A stretch of 64,000 nucleotides of DNA, from the NCBI GenBank assembly GCA_950295325.1, contig OX485803.1, positions 7,812,001-7,876,000 on the forward strand, written 5' to 3'. Both the position numbers and the translations under genes were made by a program. Shown piece after piece: positions 44,351 to 55,780 of the stretch (position 1 is its first letter; the number at the start of each line of letters is the position of its first letter). This stretch comes from Polytrichum commune (taxonomy: Eukaryota > Streptophyta > Polytrichopsida > Polytrichales > Polytrichaceae). Under the pieces are notes generated by a model. That model ran no database searches and was not told the origin of the DNA. It saw only the letters and a program-made list of their open reading frames with translations.

Positions 44351-45261
44351 GTTTGGGTCGCTCGACCCAAACCCACCCCCATAGTGAGGTTTGGGTCGAG
44401 CGACCCAAACCCACCCCCATAGTGAGGTTTGGGTCGAGCGACCCAAACCCACCCCTATCACGGGCTGGGCCTGGATTAGCAAGCCCATCCTATCACGAGG
44501 TTTGGGTCGCTCGACCCAAACCCACCCCCTCTCACGGGTTGGGCCTGGATTAGCAGGCCCATCCTGTAACGAGGTTTGGGTCGCTCGACCCAAACACACC
44601 TCCATTGTGAGGTTTGGGTCGAGCGACCCAAACCCACCCCTGTCACGGGTTGGGCCTGGATTAGCAGGCCCATCCTGTCACGAGGTTTGGGTCGCTCGAC
44701 CCAAACCCACCTCCATTATGAGGTTTGGGTCGCTCGACCCAAACCCACCTCCATTATGAGGTTTGGGTCGAGCGACCCAAACCCACCGCTATCACGCGCT
44801 GGGCCTGGATTGCCAGGCCCATCCTGTCATGAGGTTTGGGTCGCACGACCCAAACACACCTCCATTGTGAGGTTTGGGGCGAGCGACCCAAACCCACCCC
44901 TGTCAGGGGTTGGGCCTGGATTAGCAGGCCCATCCTGTCACGAGGTTTGGGTCGAGCGACCCAAACCCACCCCTATCAAGGGCTGGGTCTGGATTACCAG
45001 GCCCATCCTGTCACGAGGTTTGGGTCGAGCAACCCAAACCCACCCCTATCAAGGGCTGGGTCTGGATTACCAGGCCCATCCTGTCACGAGGTTTGGGTCG
45101 CTCGACCCAAACACACCTCCATTGTGAGGTTTGGGTCGAGCGACCCAAACCCACCTCCATTGTGAGGTTTGGGTCGAGCGACCCAAACCCACCCCTGTCA
45201 CGGGTTGGGCCTGGATTAGCAGGCCCATCCTATCACGAGGTTTGGGTTGCTCGACCCAAAC
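44351..45261. repeat. Array of seventeen 22-bp palindromes upstream of the DUF7869-like gene
   Basis: Starts are 44351, 44389, 44427, 44500, 44574, 44612, 44685, 44723, 44761, 44834, 44872, 44945, 45018, 45091, 45129, 45167 and 45240. Two spacers alternate: about 16 bases (CCACC..CCATTGTGAG type) giving 38-bp steps, and about 51 bases giving 73-bp steps. The long spacer contains a second inverted repeat, GGGCCTG....CAGGCCC. Centres are mostly AG or CT. Peptide frames with WVARPKP or GRSTQT units are only translations of the repeat. Confidence 0.95.
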
Positions 45262-45453
45262 CCACCCTCATGCACACAATGGGGATGTGCATAGACGGAT
45301 CCTGAATAAACTGTTGTGCGCTCCATCTTTTTGGAACCCATCGATATAATATTCATACAACATGTGTTATGATAAGGTTTCTGTGTTTTTCTATTGGACC
45401 CTATAGCTTTTGTCAATTCTTTACAAGGTTCCATGTTCATGTGTGTAGGCAAA

Positions 45454-46951
45454 ATGGATGGGTATACTGGAAGAGGGTATTCGTCTGGAGAAGACATGGC
45501 CACTTGGCCATCTGCATCTGAGGAAGAGCTAGACATTGTCGGGGAGGCTACTATGGATGAGAGTTCAGATGAAGAGCATTTCGATATACCTTCGCGTTCC
45601 GTACCGGACTGTCCCATTCCAGAGTGTGCCGTGCTTTCAAGAGCTTCATGGGTGAATTTGGATGTGTTACTTCTTAATGACAATGGGGTTGTTGTGGCGG
45701 AGGGTATCTGTCGTAACACCCATCCACAAGATTGCATTGATCAAAATCCGCTTGGCACCGAGGACGTTGGGATTGTCATATTGGAGTCACTCGTTCCTTC
45801 TGAGGTGGATCCCACTCATAGGTTCTCCCTCCGCAGGTGGCCATTGAGGAATGTCACGACTGATGGAGTTAGCTTGCGTGAACATGAGCAACGACACATG
45901 CAACTCGAAAAGGAAATGCAATCAAACATGCGGCCACGCAAGGGTCAAAGAAAGTACGATACTGTGGCACGTCCTTCTCCATCTGCAACTGATTGTAAAC
46001 GTCAAAGGCTGCTTGGGGAGGAGTCCATAAGAGAAGTTGTCACAAAGGATTGTTGTGTGCATTGTTGTTGCCAATTGTTTCCAAGGGATAAATTGAAGGC
46101 CATCCGTGAAGAAATGTGGCTTGGAGATTTTCGTCTAAGATCCACAAAAAAACTTGATGTCCATAGGGCAATACATGTGAATGGGACGGGTCGCAAGGTA
46201 ATCACCATTGAAAGCATAGACGTGTGTTGTAAGGCATGGTACACCATTTACGGTGTGTCGAAGGCGGACTTCTATAGACAAGCTGCTTATGCCAAGGAAG
46301 GCCGCCGGTCCCGTCACCATGGGAACGTGGGTTTAAAGAAACCTAGGGAAGCAACAAGGCAAGCAACGGCAACTCTAGCAACCATCATTGTCCCCCTTGC
46401 TGATGCAATGCCGCACAAAACACGCACACTCACAACTGGTGAAAAGGTTGTGGAGAAAGTTCTTCCCACAGGCACAAAATGGAAAGACATATTGTTGGAC
46501 GTTAATGCAGTTGGCGAGAAGATTGGGTTGGAGCCAATTTCATTGTCAAAATTAAGTGCAATCAAGAAACAAAACTTTAGCGAATACATTACAAAAAGAC
46601 GAGGGGACAAATTTGCCAGGTGCTCTAATTGCGAGAAGTTGAAGCGCCTCCGGGATGCACACACGATGGGTACCGAGTCATATGCAGCGCATCAATTGAA
46701 CTATTTCAAGCACGTAAACATGCAAGAGGCACACCGTAATGATTACTACACAAATAGAGCTTTGTCCATCTCCAGGCCCTTGGAGGTTCTTACGGTCATC
46801 CATGACAAAATGGACCATGCCAAAACAGCCTCCCCATGTTTTGCAAATCGAATCAAGGCCACGGATGGGTTTTTTAAGTTGCCTGTATCGGTTACAGGTG
46901 AACTTCGAAACAATGTCATGACATACCCTAAATGTTGTGGTTTTTTATTCC
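45454..46951 (+). CDS. DUF7869-like gene, exon 1
   Basis: It codes about 499 residues up to KCCGFLFR and carries the zinc-type cysteines and the first acidic motif (VIHDKMDHAKTA). The donor choice (C|GTGATG) is the one that preserves the frame; an alternative donor (G|GTTTTT) 15 bases upstream also works. Confidence 0.7.
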
Positions 46952-48518
46952 GTGATGTACTGGAGAACATGGATTCCTTCATAATGGTTTATTCATACAT
47001 AGATGCTAATCACGTTGGGTTGGCATTGCAGGAATGATTGCACATGGACACGGTGATGTCAAGTTTGCTCATTATGCTCTTGATTTGTATCCAGCGGATT
47101 CAAACCACACGATAGGATCATTTGCAAGGCTTTTACGTGATTTAGAGAAACCACCAGCCTATTCTTCAGGATTGTTATTTGAGAACACGGGTTCAACACC
47201 TTTATATGAAGCGGTGTTGGATGGAAAAGATGTATGCTTGCATTCGTTGCCCGAGCCACCCAATGAACCCGTGATTGCCAAGAAGTTGCCTCCAACTTTG
47301 CGTGTCCAATTGGACAATTGTGCCAAGGACAATAAAAGCAGATATGTATTTGCATATTGGTCGTTGTTGGTTGCGAAAGGCATTTTCAAGGAGGTTTTTG
47401 TGTCCTTCCTATTGGTAGGCCACACGCACGATGATATTGATGCATCTTTTGGGCGGTGGAGCATGAAGTTGCGGGAGGAGGATTTTCCTACAATCCCATT
47501 ATTGATGAAGTCGTACATGGATTTGGAGAACGTTCCCGTCATCCCCCATATGATTGAGGAGGTGCCAGACTTCAAGGCATTTATAGAACCTTATATTCGA
47601 AGTGGAGCTCACCGATTGATCGGGCATACGAAGGCACAACAATTCCGGTTCTACATGCGTGACGATGGTGTCCCGGCCATGCAATACAAGTTGTTGTGCA
47701 CGACACAAGACTGGAGCCCGCCGGAGGGTCTTCTTGTGTGGCGCGTGGATGCGGATGGGAAGACCATGTTACCGGATGGGGAGCCTAGCCCTTGTAAGCC
47801 AATAGCCATGAAGAATTTGGAGGATATTTTGAAAGGTATATCAGGCTTCATACAATATTGGGAGAGTTTGAAGATAGCGGATGTTGGCGGATCATGTTGG
47901 CATCGTTATGGGAGTTGGATACATTATTGGACACGTGTTCGTGCCGCCTTGGTAGACCTCCACCAAGATAGCCCTCATACTTTGAGGCATGGATTTTGGC
48001 CACAAACACGAGTCGATGTACAAGCTTCAGAGGCTAGTCTTTTGGGAAATGGAGAGGTTCGAGAGGAGTTTGATGTGGACGACCATTACGTGGGGCCTGC
48101 TAGTAGTCGTCCGCCACCATCTTTCCGCATTGCAGTGGATTGTCATGAAGGATATATGCTCATTTTGCGTCCTGGAGACGAGACATATGTGAAGCCAGTG
48201 TGGGTGGCAAGAGCTTTGTCCAAACCCAATTTTGTAACTTCCAGCCCTCATTTTCGACAAATACAAGTGGAGTACTACCGACCGACGGCAAGGAATGAAG
48301 ATGTGATTCGGCATTATACAGGCTGGGATACAAACCCTAACTTTCGGTGGAAGGTGGATTCTGAGCACGGTCCATCTTGGGTAGATACAGATTCCATATT
48401 CATAGCATATAAACCACGGAAAAATCATAGTGGATCAGTGTCCATCCCTCAAAAGTACATAACTTTTGCAAAAGACAACCTTGCTCGGATCGCAGAAGAA
48501 GCAACCCACGTTGAATGA
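45454..48518 (+). CDS. DUF7869-like protein, putative DDE transposase (994 aa)
   Basis: Inferred exons are 45454-46951 and 47032-48518. An 80-bp GT-AG intron restores the frame (FLFR|MIAHGHGDVK). The ATG follows a likely UTR acceptor. The N-terminal third is acidic (MDESSDEEHFD), then come zinc-type cysteines (CCVHCCCQLF; CCKAWYTIYGVS; RCSNCEKLKRL). The core has acidic clusters VIHDKMDHAK, VQLDNCAKDNKSRY and VGHTHDDIDASFGRW, spaced like a DDE/RNase H-fold catalytic triad, with ALDLYPADSNHTIGSF between. I recognise this as the DUF7869 family pattern, seen as multi-copy genes in several eukaryotes. It sits inside perfect inverted repeats with a 4-bp duplication, so a transposase role is the best inference. 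There is no stop within the exons, so it may be intact. Confidence 0.78.
47032..48518 (+). CDS. DUF7869-like gene, exon 2
   Basis: The acceptor TTGGCATTGCAG precedes GAATGATTGCACATGG. It codes the second and third acidic motifs and a C-terminal region ending PQKYITFAKDNLARIAEEAT, with its own stop at 48,518. Confidence 0.8.
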
Positions 48519-49023
48519 GAAGTTGGTAGGATTGTGTTAGCATGATTATAGTGTAAACAGTAATTCTACGAACATATATTACTCATATGTGTGCTCTTCA
48601 AAATTGGGGCAGAGTTTGGGTAGAACTTACGAATACTATATTGTTTTGGAGTTGGATGAATATCCATTTACTATATTTCAATACAAATGTGAAGTTCATT
48701 TTTTTATTAAGTTTGGGACTAAATTGTCCATTGAAAAAATATGCATTTATTACATGCACTTTGTATGTTGCAATGTCTATATTCTATGGAGCATGCTAAT
48801 AATAGAAATCATTATATATATATATTTGGGTGAAACTTGTTTGGAGTGCTCTACCCAATGTGTTTTTGTTGATGAAATTGGTGTTGAGTGCTCTACCATA
48901 TGTGCTTATGTCCGCACATCATAGGTGTGGGATATTAGAACATTTAATATATTTGAGATTGTTGACAATATAGTTTTAGGCATCTTCATGTTGTTTGATC
49001 CATATATTAATTTGAGACTAGAG
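48519..49023. other. 3' non-coding arm of the 17.4-kb element
   Basis: AT-rich. Worn palindrome-like TTTGGGTGAAAC....GTGCTCTACCCA occurs near 48,826. No gene. Confidence 0.5.
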
Positions 49024-49051
49024 AAAGTCTCAATTTAACGAATATAGTGTT
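49024..49051 (-). repeat. Right terminal inverted repeat of the 17.4-kb element
   Basis: 28 bases ending AACGAATATAGTGTT, followed by GTAA (49052-49055). Confidence 0.95.
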
Positions 49052-49055
49052 GTAA

Positions 49056-52000
49056 CTAACCACCGGTTCTTCCCGGACATAGGTCCATGTTACTATGAAA
49101 TGGAAACTGTGTTCTAAAATGGAAAATTAATTTATCATTGTTGTATGTTTACGAAGTTGGAGCGTGTGTGTCTTTTTTTTGTTTGTTTGTCTATGGCGAA
49201 GTTGAAGTTCTACTATGAGCATGTATCCAAAGCCGGAGCTTTCAGTTATTACTCAAGATGACGTCAAATAGAGCAGTAAGTTTTTCCCTGCAACATGGGG
49301 AGGCGGTTAACCCTCCACCTCCTAATTTATGACCATGTCACCAGTGGGAAGGGTAAGGTCTGATGGTAGGTTACCCTAATGCTAACATTGTTGTTGAGTT
49401 GGCTTTACCGGTAAATCAAAAGTGGTCTAAGTGTGACTATAGAGAGGGATTTGTTACATATGAGCATACTTCTCGTCCACCATGTGAAAGAAAAATCTAC
49501 GTATGTTTCAAATTCATCATGCTAGACTAATTTGGGGTTTTTGAAACCGACTCTAATTTCAAATTATTTTAAAGAATAGTCTTAAACCTTTTGCATTTTG
49601 TTTTGAAAGGTTCTCGTTGGATAAACGAGAGGGTACTCTTGTATGCAATAATTCCCCTCCGCTGGTGTGAACCAAGGTGAAGTTACCTACAAAGTTAAAA
49701 GTTACCTTTCAAAAGATACCACTATATGCCCTACCTATAAGATTGGTGGGGACCCAACTCAAAGAGCAAGACATCTAGCCCCACTCCATGGACTTGTGGG
49801 TAACTTGTGTAGTTGAATAGAAGCCTCCACACCCGCTTGATATTTTTGCAGAGCGGGAACCTGATTGGTGGAACATGGGCGTTAGGCAGCCAACATCACC
49901 TCCCTCTTACAAAATGATGTCCCCGAGTACAGGAGTGTTCCATTCACACGGCAACGCATGTATTGGCTACCATATATACCCAGATCAACCACTTTTGTCA
50001 AAGGCACCTCCCGACATCAGCGGAGGTGAAAACAACAATCTCCAAGGTTTTGGCGATGCCAATGGAGGCAAAGTTAAGTTATGGCAACAAGGAGGGGACC
50101 TGCAGCCATGCAATGTTGCCAAAACGGAGTCGGAGATTTTGGATTCTTTTTCTTTTTCTTTTCTCTTTTGTTTTCCTCTCTCTCGTTTGGTGTGCGCAAA
50201 CTTATGTTGGAGATACCCAATTTGTCATAGCTGTTGATATGGTTTACAGCCTGTGTGAATACATGTAATATTACTGGCCAACAAACAAAGCGCCATTAGT
50301 AGTAGTACGTCCCAGAGGGCTCCATGACTTATAAACATGATTGCATTGCCTCTAGGTAGTTTTGGATCGAGTACCTCGATTCAGCTGTACCTACAGTTTG
50401 CAGCAAGCAACCGCTAAGTAGTGGTAGCATTCAGAGCCATCTTTCAATCATGCCTACCGATGATATCTCTAGCCAACGAAAAAATCCTCCTTTACAGCTC
50501 GCTGAGTTACGGGAAGTAGTACACCTAATTATGTACCAGGTGGAGCTCCAACTCATATACGGCCGTAGTTTCCTAGCAGCTTGGGCACAAAACATATGAA
50601 TAGAAAGGGTGTCTAAATTTTCTAGGGAATTATTGACTTGGTTTGTCTAATTTAGAATAAATGAATAAGAATAATTATCAAATTATAGAAGTTCAGCTCA
50701 CATGTGTTGTGTTTCAATAAATTAGTCATTCTAGCACTTCTAATTCATCATCTTTCACAAATGCAAGATATCCTTCACACATAACAAGCCATGTCACATA
50801 ATAAGCTAGGTGCAACTAATGTGTAGCTTCGGAGGTGAAGGTAAAGGTTTAGGGCAAATCAACCGTCTTAGGTGGAATTAGTAATAGCCATCTTAAAACC
50901 ATAAGAAAAACTTGGACGAACGTCTAACTTATCTTAATTTAATTTTGAGATTACCTGATTTTGATATATTTATTATTTTCCAAGCCGCCTAATTGTTTTT
51001 GTCACTTTAATTAATTAGTAGGCATACACCCGCCCAAGAGGGTAGAAATCTACAGTAACATGTTCAAATTTGTTCACGTTTAGTTTTGAAACATTGGATT
51101 AATATACACGATGGAGCTAATCTATAGATGTATGTGGAAATAAAGGAATTTCTATTCCCATTCACCCATCCATTCATCCATAGTTGTATCCTGTTGTATA
51201 CAACTACTACTAATCTACTTGTATGGAGAATCAAGATTAGATGTTAAAATCATGTGAGTAGGGCTCGAAGTATACAAAACTGAGGCAGATTACTGAGGTG
51301 CACAATAATCACCGACATTTTCCATCCCCAGCCAGATCCCTCAAAAAATCTGTGTTGTTGTGGGGGTCATAATGTTGGAGGATACGATGCGATACGATAC
51401 GAGCTGGATGTGTTGAGTATATTCTGCCCACGGACGTACTAGCGAGTCCAAATGCGATTTTATTTCTTTGAATCAACCAATTTCTGAAGTCTGCAAAACC
51501 AGTGCTTTCGTAGCCTGCATGAATATATTCTATTCCCCTGCTTGTCGAGACTGCATGTCAGGCAATCAAGGGCCTGGCATGGGAAAAAGGGTAGGGAGCC
51601 TTTTAGGTTAAGTTAACATTACTTACACGAGCTCCGAAAGTGCAGGCGCTGTGCATCCCACTGATTACTTAGAGTCGGCTGGCACGTACGAAAGGCCGCC
51701 TTTAACTGAAGGAATTGATCTTCTTCAAGGTATGTCGTCGGCTGCTCCGTCATCTAAGTTGGCAGCCTCGATTCAAAGACACGGCGAATCTGCTTGCACG
51801 ACTAAGGCCTTATGTGAGTGGTATGTATATGGGATGGCTTTTCGTTAAGAACAGACGCCAAAAAGACATCGTATTTCACAATGAAATTGGCCTATGTGCT
51901 CGACGGTTGTAATTATTCTAGGTTCACTTGATAACACAATCGGGAGGGGCCTATGTGGATCATCCTTGAAAAGAAAACCAGAATCTGCACTTTGGACTCT

Positions 52001-54480
52001 TCCAACTTTTGTATTTCCACTCTGATTCTGAAACTTTAAATGCCAATCTCTGCTGTTGGCGATTGCTAACTGAGTAAGACAGTTCACAAGCCAATCCAAC
52101 GTTCATAATTGCATGTGAAGTTGGAAATGCTCACAATAGGGCCACATATCTTAAATGTGGCGAGAGGCATTGAACCTTTAAAGTCATATCCCTTCTCCAA
52201 GAGGTTTGTAGGTATAATTCTGAAGAAATAAATCAAGCATGATTGAAAAAGCCACATATTCTGTGAAGATCATTGGCACTTGCCAAGAAATTGTAGAGTA
52301 TTCCACCTCCATAGGAATAGTGTACGATTACATTCCATGCAGATAGATGCGGAGGTTGCACACTGTGCAACAGGACAATATTATTTCATAACTGCATATG
52401 GAATAGAATTTTCTCGCCTCGTGTGCACACCGTAGGAAGGGCACAAAAATAAATGGCATGTGGTCGGCAGGGTCTGCACTCTTGGTTAGAAGCAGAGTTT
52501 AGGTGATAAATGTAGTTAGAGTGCGTCAAACATACAATTATACACGACAATGAAGTAGTCAAGCAAATTGGAAAAGTCGCGGTGCTTTAATGGACAGCCA
52601 CGTGAGGGGACAACTGCATGTTCTAAAAGATCAGTGGGTTGGCAAGGAGTACCTTGTGGTCCGCTGGTCCCTTGCTCTGAAGAAAGTTACCAATTATTAT
52701 TCATGGTTGTAAAGCTTCCTGCATGATTAGGTAACTGACTCACGCCTTACCTCGATGAATGGATTGGTAGTACAAAGTAGAGAATTATGATGTGGACTCA
52801 CATTTTGGGAGATTTAATGCCGACATACATTCAGGTCCCATACTTGGCAAGTTGAGGAGTCCATCCACTGGAGCCATGCAATTTTTCAACTCTTTGTCCT
52901 TGATGATTCATGATTCTGCACCTCTTCTGCAAACTGCACAAAAGACTGCAGAACCACAAAATTGTGCAGACACATTGTCAGGGTTTGGCTTGTATTCATG
53001 AGCACTTAAATTTGCAGAAATGGAAAATTCAGGCTTGTTCTAAGTACCGGTATAGCTTAATTGAATTTAGAGTGGCGTCAGCCAATTGACTGCTTGCAAT
53101 CTATTGGAGGCTAAATTTGAACAGACTTTGGACTGTGTGAAATGTGATGAGACACTCTGCTGTGTATGCCTTCAACAAATCAGTCAATGCTTGATTGGGA
53201 ATACCTTAATTGTGAGCTGCTGCACGTATGAGACATGGTGCTAGCTTCTGTGGTACTGTTTTCAGCAATATCATAAAGATATGCACAGAAGACAATCTGT
53301 TTCATTGATTATTATTAATCGTCCAATTCATTTCGAACGCAGAACTGGCATAGGGATATTACATTAGTGTCAATTGCCATGGTGGGGTTGCATGTGGGCT
53401 CAGCTATGGTGAGGAGGTTAATTGTGTAACCAGGTGAAACACACGACACCCTCCAGGTCAATTAACAGTAGGACATATCATTACTTCGCTGATGAGTTGT
53501 GTTCAATTGTCCTAGCTTCACATTAAGTTTGGAGCAGTGGGATGGCATCCGGAATCCTTATTCTTAAATCTACTATTGGGCCCATGAATATAGCTCATGG
53601 AACATGACTTCTCTTGAATAATTAATTTTGATAGTTTGTGATATATAACTCATGCCTAGTGAGCAAGGTTGGCTATAGCAAGGTTAATAAAGGTATATGG
53701 ATCTTTTTTGGGGTTGTTTGCCGCCTTATTCTACTTGGATTTGTGAGGTTGAAATTTATGTATTTGAAGAAGCTAGCTTTGGGTCAAAACTCTTGAAAAA
53801 ACTCAAATTCGTATCTTATTGTTATGAATTATCAAAGTCCATAGATAGTGAGCCATAAGAAGATGCCATAGGTCCCCCAATTATATTGACTATTGAGCCT
53901 AGGATGATGAACAAATTTTGAGCACGTAGTTGAACTTCTTCGAACATGTGTGTTTTTTGTGTCCATGCAACTTAGATGTCCATTTCACCATCCCCCCCTT
54001 CAAGAATAGGTGTCCAATTAAGATAAGTAAGTTTGTATTAGGCCCGCTCACCTTATGTGCAAAATGAATGCAATTCTAGCCATAATAAGGTCGTATACCT
54101 AAAGCATTGGACTTGCCATTGAAACTGGACGGTGGTCGACCATGATAACAAATTAGGTCATTTTTAATCTTATAATGTCACTCCATTAAAAATTAGTTAT
54201 TATCATTATTTGAGAAGGGAGTATTAGGAAGTCTCAAGTCTTTCTTTCAATTGAATTATGAAGTCAATATTAGCCTCTATCTCACGGAAACTATTGCACT
54301 CCGCCACTCTAGGGAATTAATCTGTGTGACATTGTCTTGGTATACTTTGTGTCCCATAAGCCTTTTGGCTCTTTGGACTTTAAAACCAATTTCACCTCTT
54401 TTCATTAGAAACACATATATATAATTAGTTGCGACCAGTTTAGACAATGATGGCCTGTGTATAAGATTCCTACCTTGACT
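49056..54480. other. Intergenic, no convincing gene
   Basis: The first bases complete the interrupted dispersed repeat (CTAACCACCGGTTCTTCCCG). Short frames at 49,875-50,268 (MATIYTQINHFCQRHLPTSA on the plus strand) and 51,640-51,848 (HPTDYLESAGTYERPPLTEG, after an acceptor-like AAAGTGCAG) look protein-like but are isolated and unrecognised. A copy of the dispersed repeat seen in the hydrolase intron is at 51,860-52,110. Confidence 0.4.
51860..52110 (+). repeat. Dispersed repeat family shared with the hydrolase intron
   Basis: TTCTAGGTTCACTTGATAAC, then ACAATCGGGAGGGGCCTA and CCACTCTGATTCTGAAACTT, are diverged matches of 57,500-57,720 and 57,955-58,180. The leading part (GAATGGACACC.AAAAGACAT..TGAGATTGG.CTATGTGCTC) is also at 28,400-28,480. 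Confidence 0.6.
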
Positions 54481-54488
54481 CCGACCGG

Positions 54489-55193
54489 CAGTGTTCAAGG
54501 TTGATGTGTGCAGATGCACTTCAATGTGAAGGGCTTCAAAATAATCACACTTCACTCAACCTTTCAAACTTTTTGCAACACTTCACCAAAAAAAACTTGA
54601 TATTGGCCGTTTTGTATTGAACATGAAAATAATATGATGTCTCACTATATTGAAGAAGTACAAGCAATAAAATGATGCACTAAAATTACTTAGATTCCCT
54701 ACATAATGCACTTAATCATCATCCAATTCCAAAGGCAATGCCCTTTGGGTTTTGGTTGATTTCCAATTGTTAAAAGTTCTAGCCCAATCCATATTTTCCA
54801 TAATGGAAGACCGCATAATAACACTTGCATCAATGCATCCAATGTTCCAAGTTTCAATCGACTTCTGCAATCACTCTTCACGCAATTATGTTTGGAAAAT
54901 CCACATTCACATATAGTTGTGCTTGGCAAGCCAAAGTTGTAGAGTCGAATTTACAAGATTTATTGGAATTTGGAAATGTCTGCTAGAGTGCCAAGATTGG
55001 AGTCTAACTATGTCTCTATTTGCAAATTGCAACCACTAGATTTTGTGACAAGCAATTTTTGGAGAGGTCTTCACTGTGAAGGGTGGAAACTTTGCAAAGC
55101 AAATTTTTGCGAAGTGAAAAAAAAAAAAACAAAAAACTTTTTTGATAGCCAAAATGGCATTTGACAGGTGTTGAAGACTTCAATATTGAACAC
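54489..55193. mobile_element. Non-autonomous hAT element, copy B
   Basis: It begins CAGTGTTCAAGG and ends ATATTGAACAC (last bases eroded). It is colinear with copy A (3090-3829) over about 700 bases with scattered differences. Flanks share CGACC, a worn target duplication. It is inserted next to another copy of the dispersed repeat (55,195-55,780). Confidence 0.75.
54700..54930 (-). pseudogene. hAT transposase C-terminal remnant, copy B
   Basis: The open 76-residue minus frame includes ICECGFSKHNCVKSDCRSRL then KLGTLDALMQVLLCG, matching the hAT C-terminal pattern. Unlike copy A, the frame is not interrupted across this motif, but there is no start or catalytic part. Confidence 0.65.
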
Positions 55194-55194
55194 G

Positions 55195-55780
55195 ACCAAC
55201 CACTGTCCAGGGAGATTTTGGGGCATAATCGGTCAATATACTACACTAAATATGACATTTAGTGTCACAATGGTAACTTTTCCAATGACACTTCTTATGA
55301 ATTAGTGAACAAATGTTGTCATGGATGATGGATGAGTTCATCCATTGGCCAAAACCCTACCTTCTCCTATCAGCAACTTCTGGGTGAAATATTGTCATGG
55401 ATGATTGAAATTTGGATGAAAAATCACTTGGTAAGTGAGAGTAATTGCAACACTATATATTTGTTTTCCCCAGAGGATTGAAAAATAATGTTGGGTTAAC
55501 ATTTATTGTTGGTGACACTATACTGTGGTTTACAAATAGTATTGAGCAAGACAATTAGAATTGGTGACACCAAATATCATATTTAGTGTAGTTTTTTCAA
55601 GTCTAATTAATCAGTTACATGTTGAAATCCTTTGGTTTTTCTTCATTAAATTCCAGTACATCCATAGATTCCCCTAAAATAATGGGTAATGTTCCTGAAG
55701 TCTTGAACTTCAACCGGTTATTTCTCAAACTCAACCAAGTCATCTGTATCCAGCAGCCGGTTCTCCCCGTTCATTGACTC
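55195..55780 (+). repeat. Dispersed repeat, copy with a MITE inserted
   Basis: Left part GGGCATAATCGGTCAATA, right part CAGTTACATGTTGAAATCC, CTTGAACTTCAACCGGTTAT and AAGTCATCTGTATCCAGC. Compared with 31,400-31,607, this copy lacks the 17.4-kb element but is split by MITE copy 2. Confidence 0.7.
55241..55591. mobile_element. MITE family CTACACTAAATAT, copy 2
   Basis: Ends CTACACTAAATATGACATTT and ATCATATTTAGTGTAG are inverse. The interior matches copy 1 (27,054-27,356) in reverse orientation with an extra 50 or so bases. Non-coding. Confidence 0.75.

Larger units (their letters stand above)
31608..49051. mobile_element. 17.4-kb Sola-like DNA transposon with DUF7869 gene and cargo
   Basis: The two ends are perfect 28-bp inverted repeats (starting AACACTATATTCG) and are flanked by GTAA at 31604-31607 and 49052-49055. 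Uninterrupted copies of the target repeat carry a single GTAA, confirming an insertion with a 4-bp duplication. The plus strand codes a DUF7869-like protein with DDE-like acidic motifs. The minus strand codes a ParB-like plus methyltransferase-like protein, an FCP1/NIF-like phosphatase domain and further exons. About 40 copies of a 22-bp palindrome are spread inside. A 4-bp duplication is known for Sola elements, so Sola-like is a reasoned guess, not a proven assignment. Confidence 0.85.

Noticed and set aside
44330-45350. Several overlapping open frames rich in WVARPKP, GRSTQT and FGSSDPN units on both strands
   Set aside because: These are translations of the 22-bp palindrome and its spacers. 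The palindrome has no stop in several frames, so long frames appear without coding selection.
51640-51850. Small exon-like frame HPTDYLESAGTYERPPLTEG
   Set aside because: Protein-like and preceded by an acceptor-like site, but isolated, with no partner exon or recognised family.
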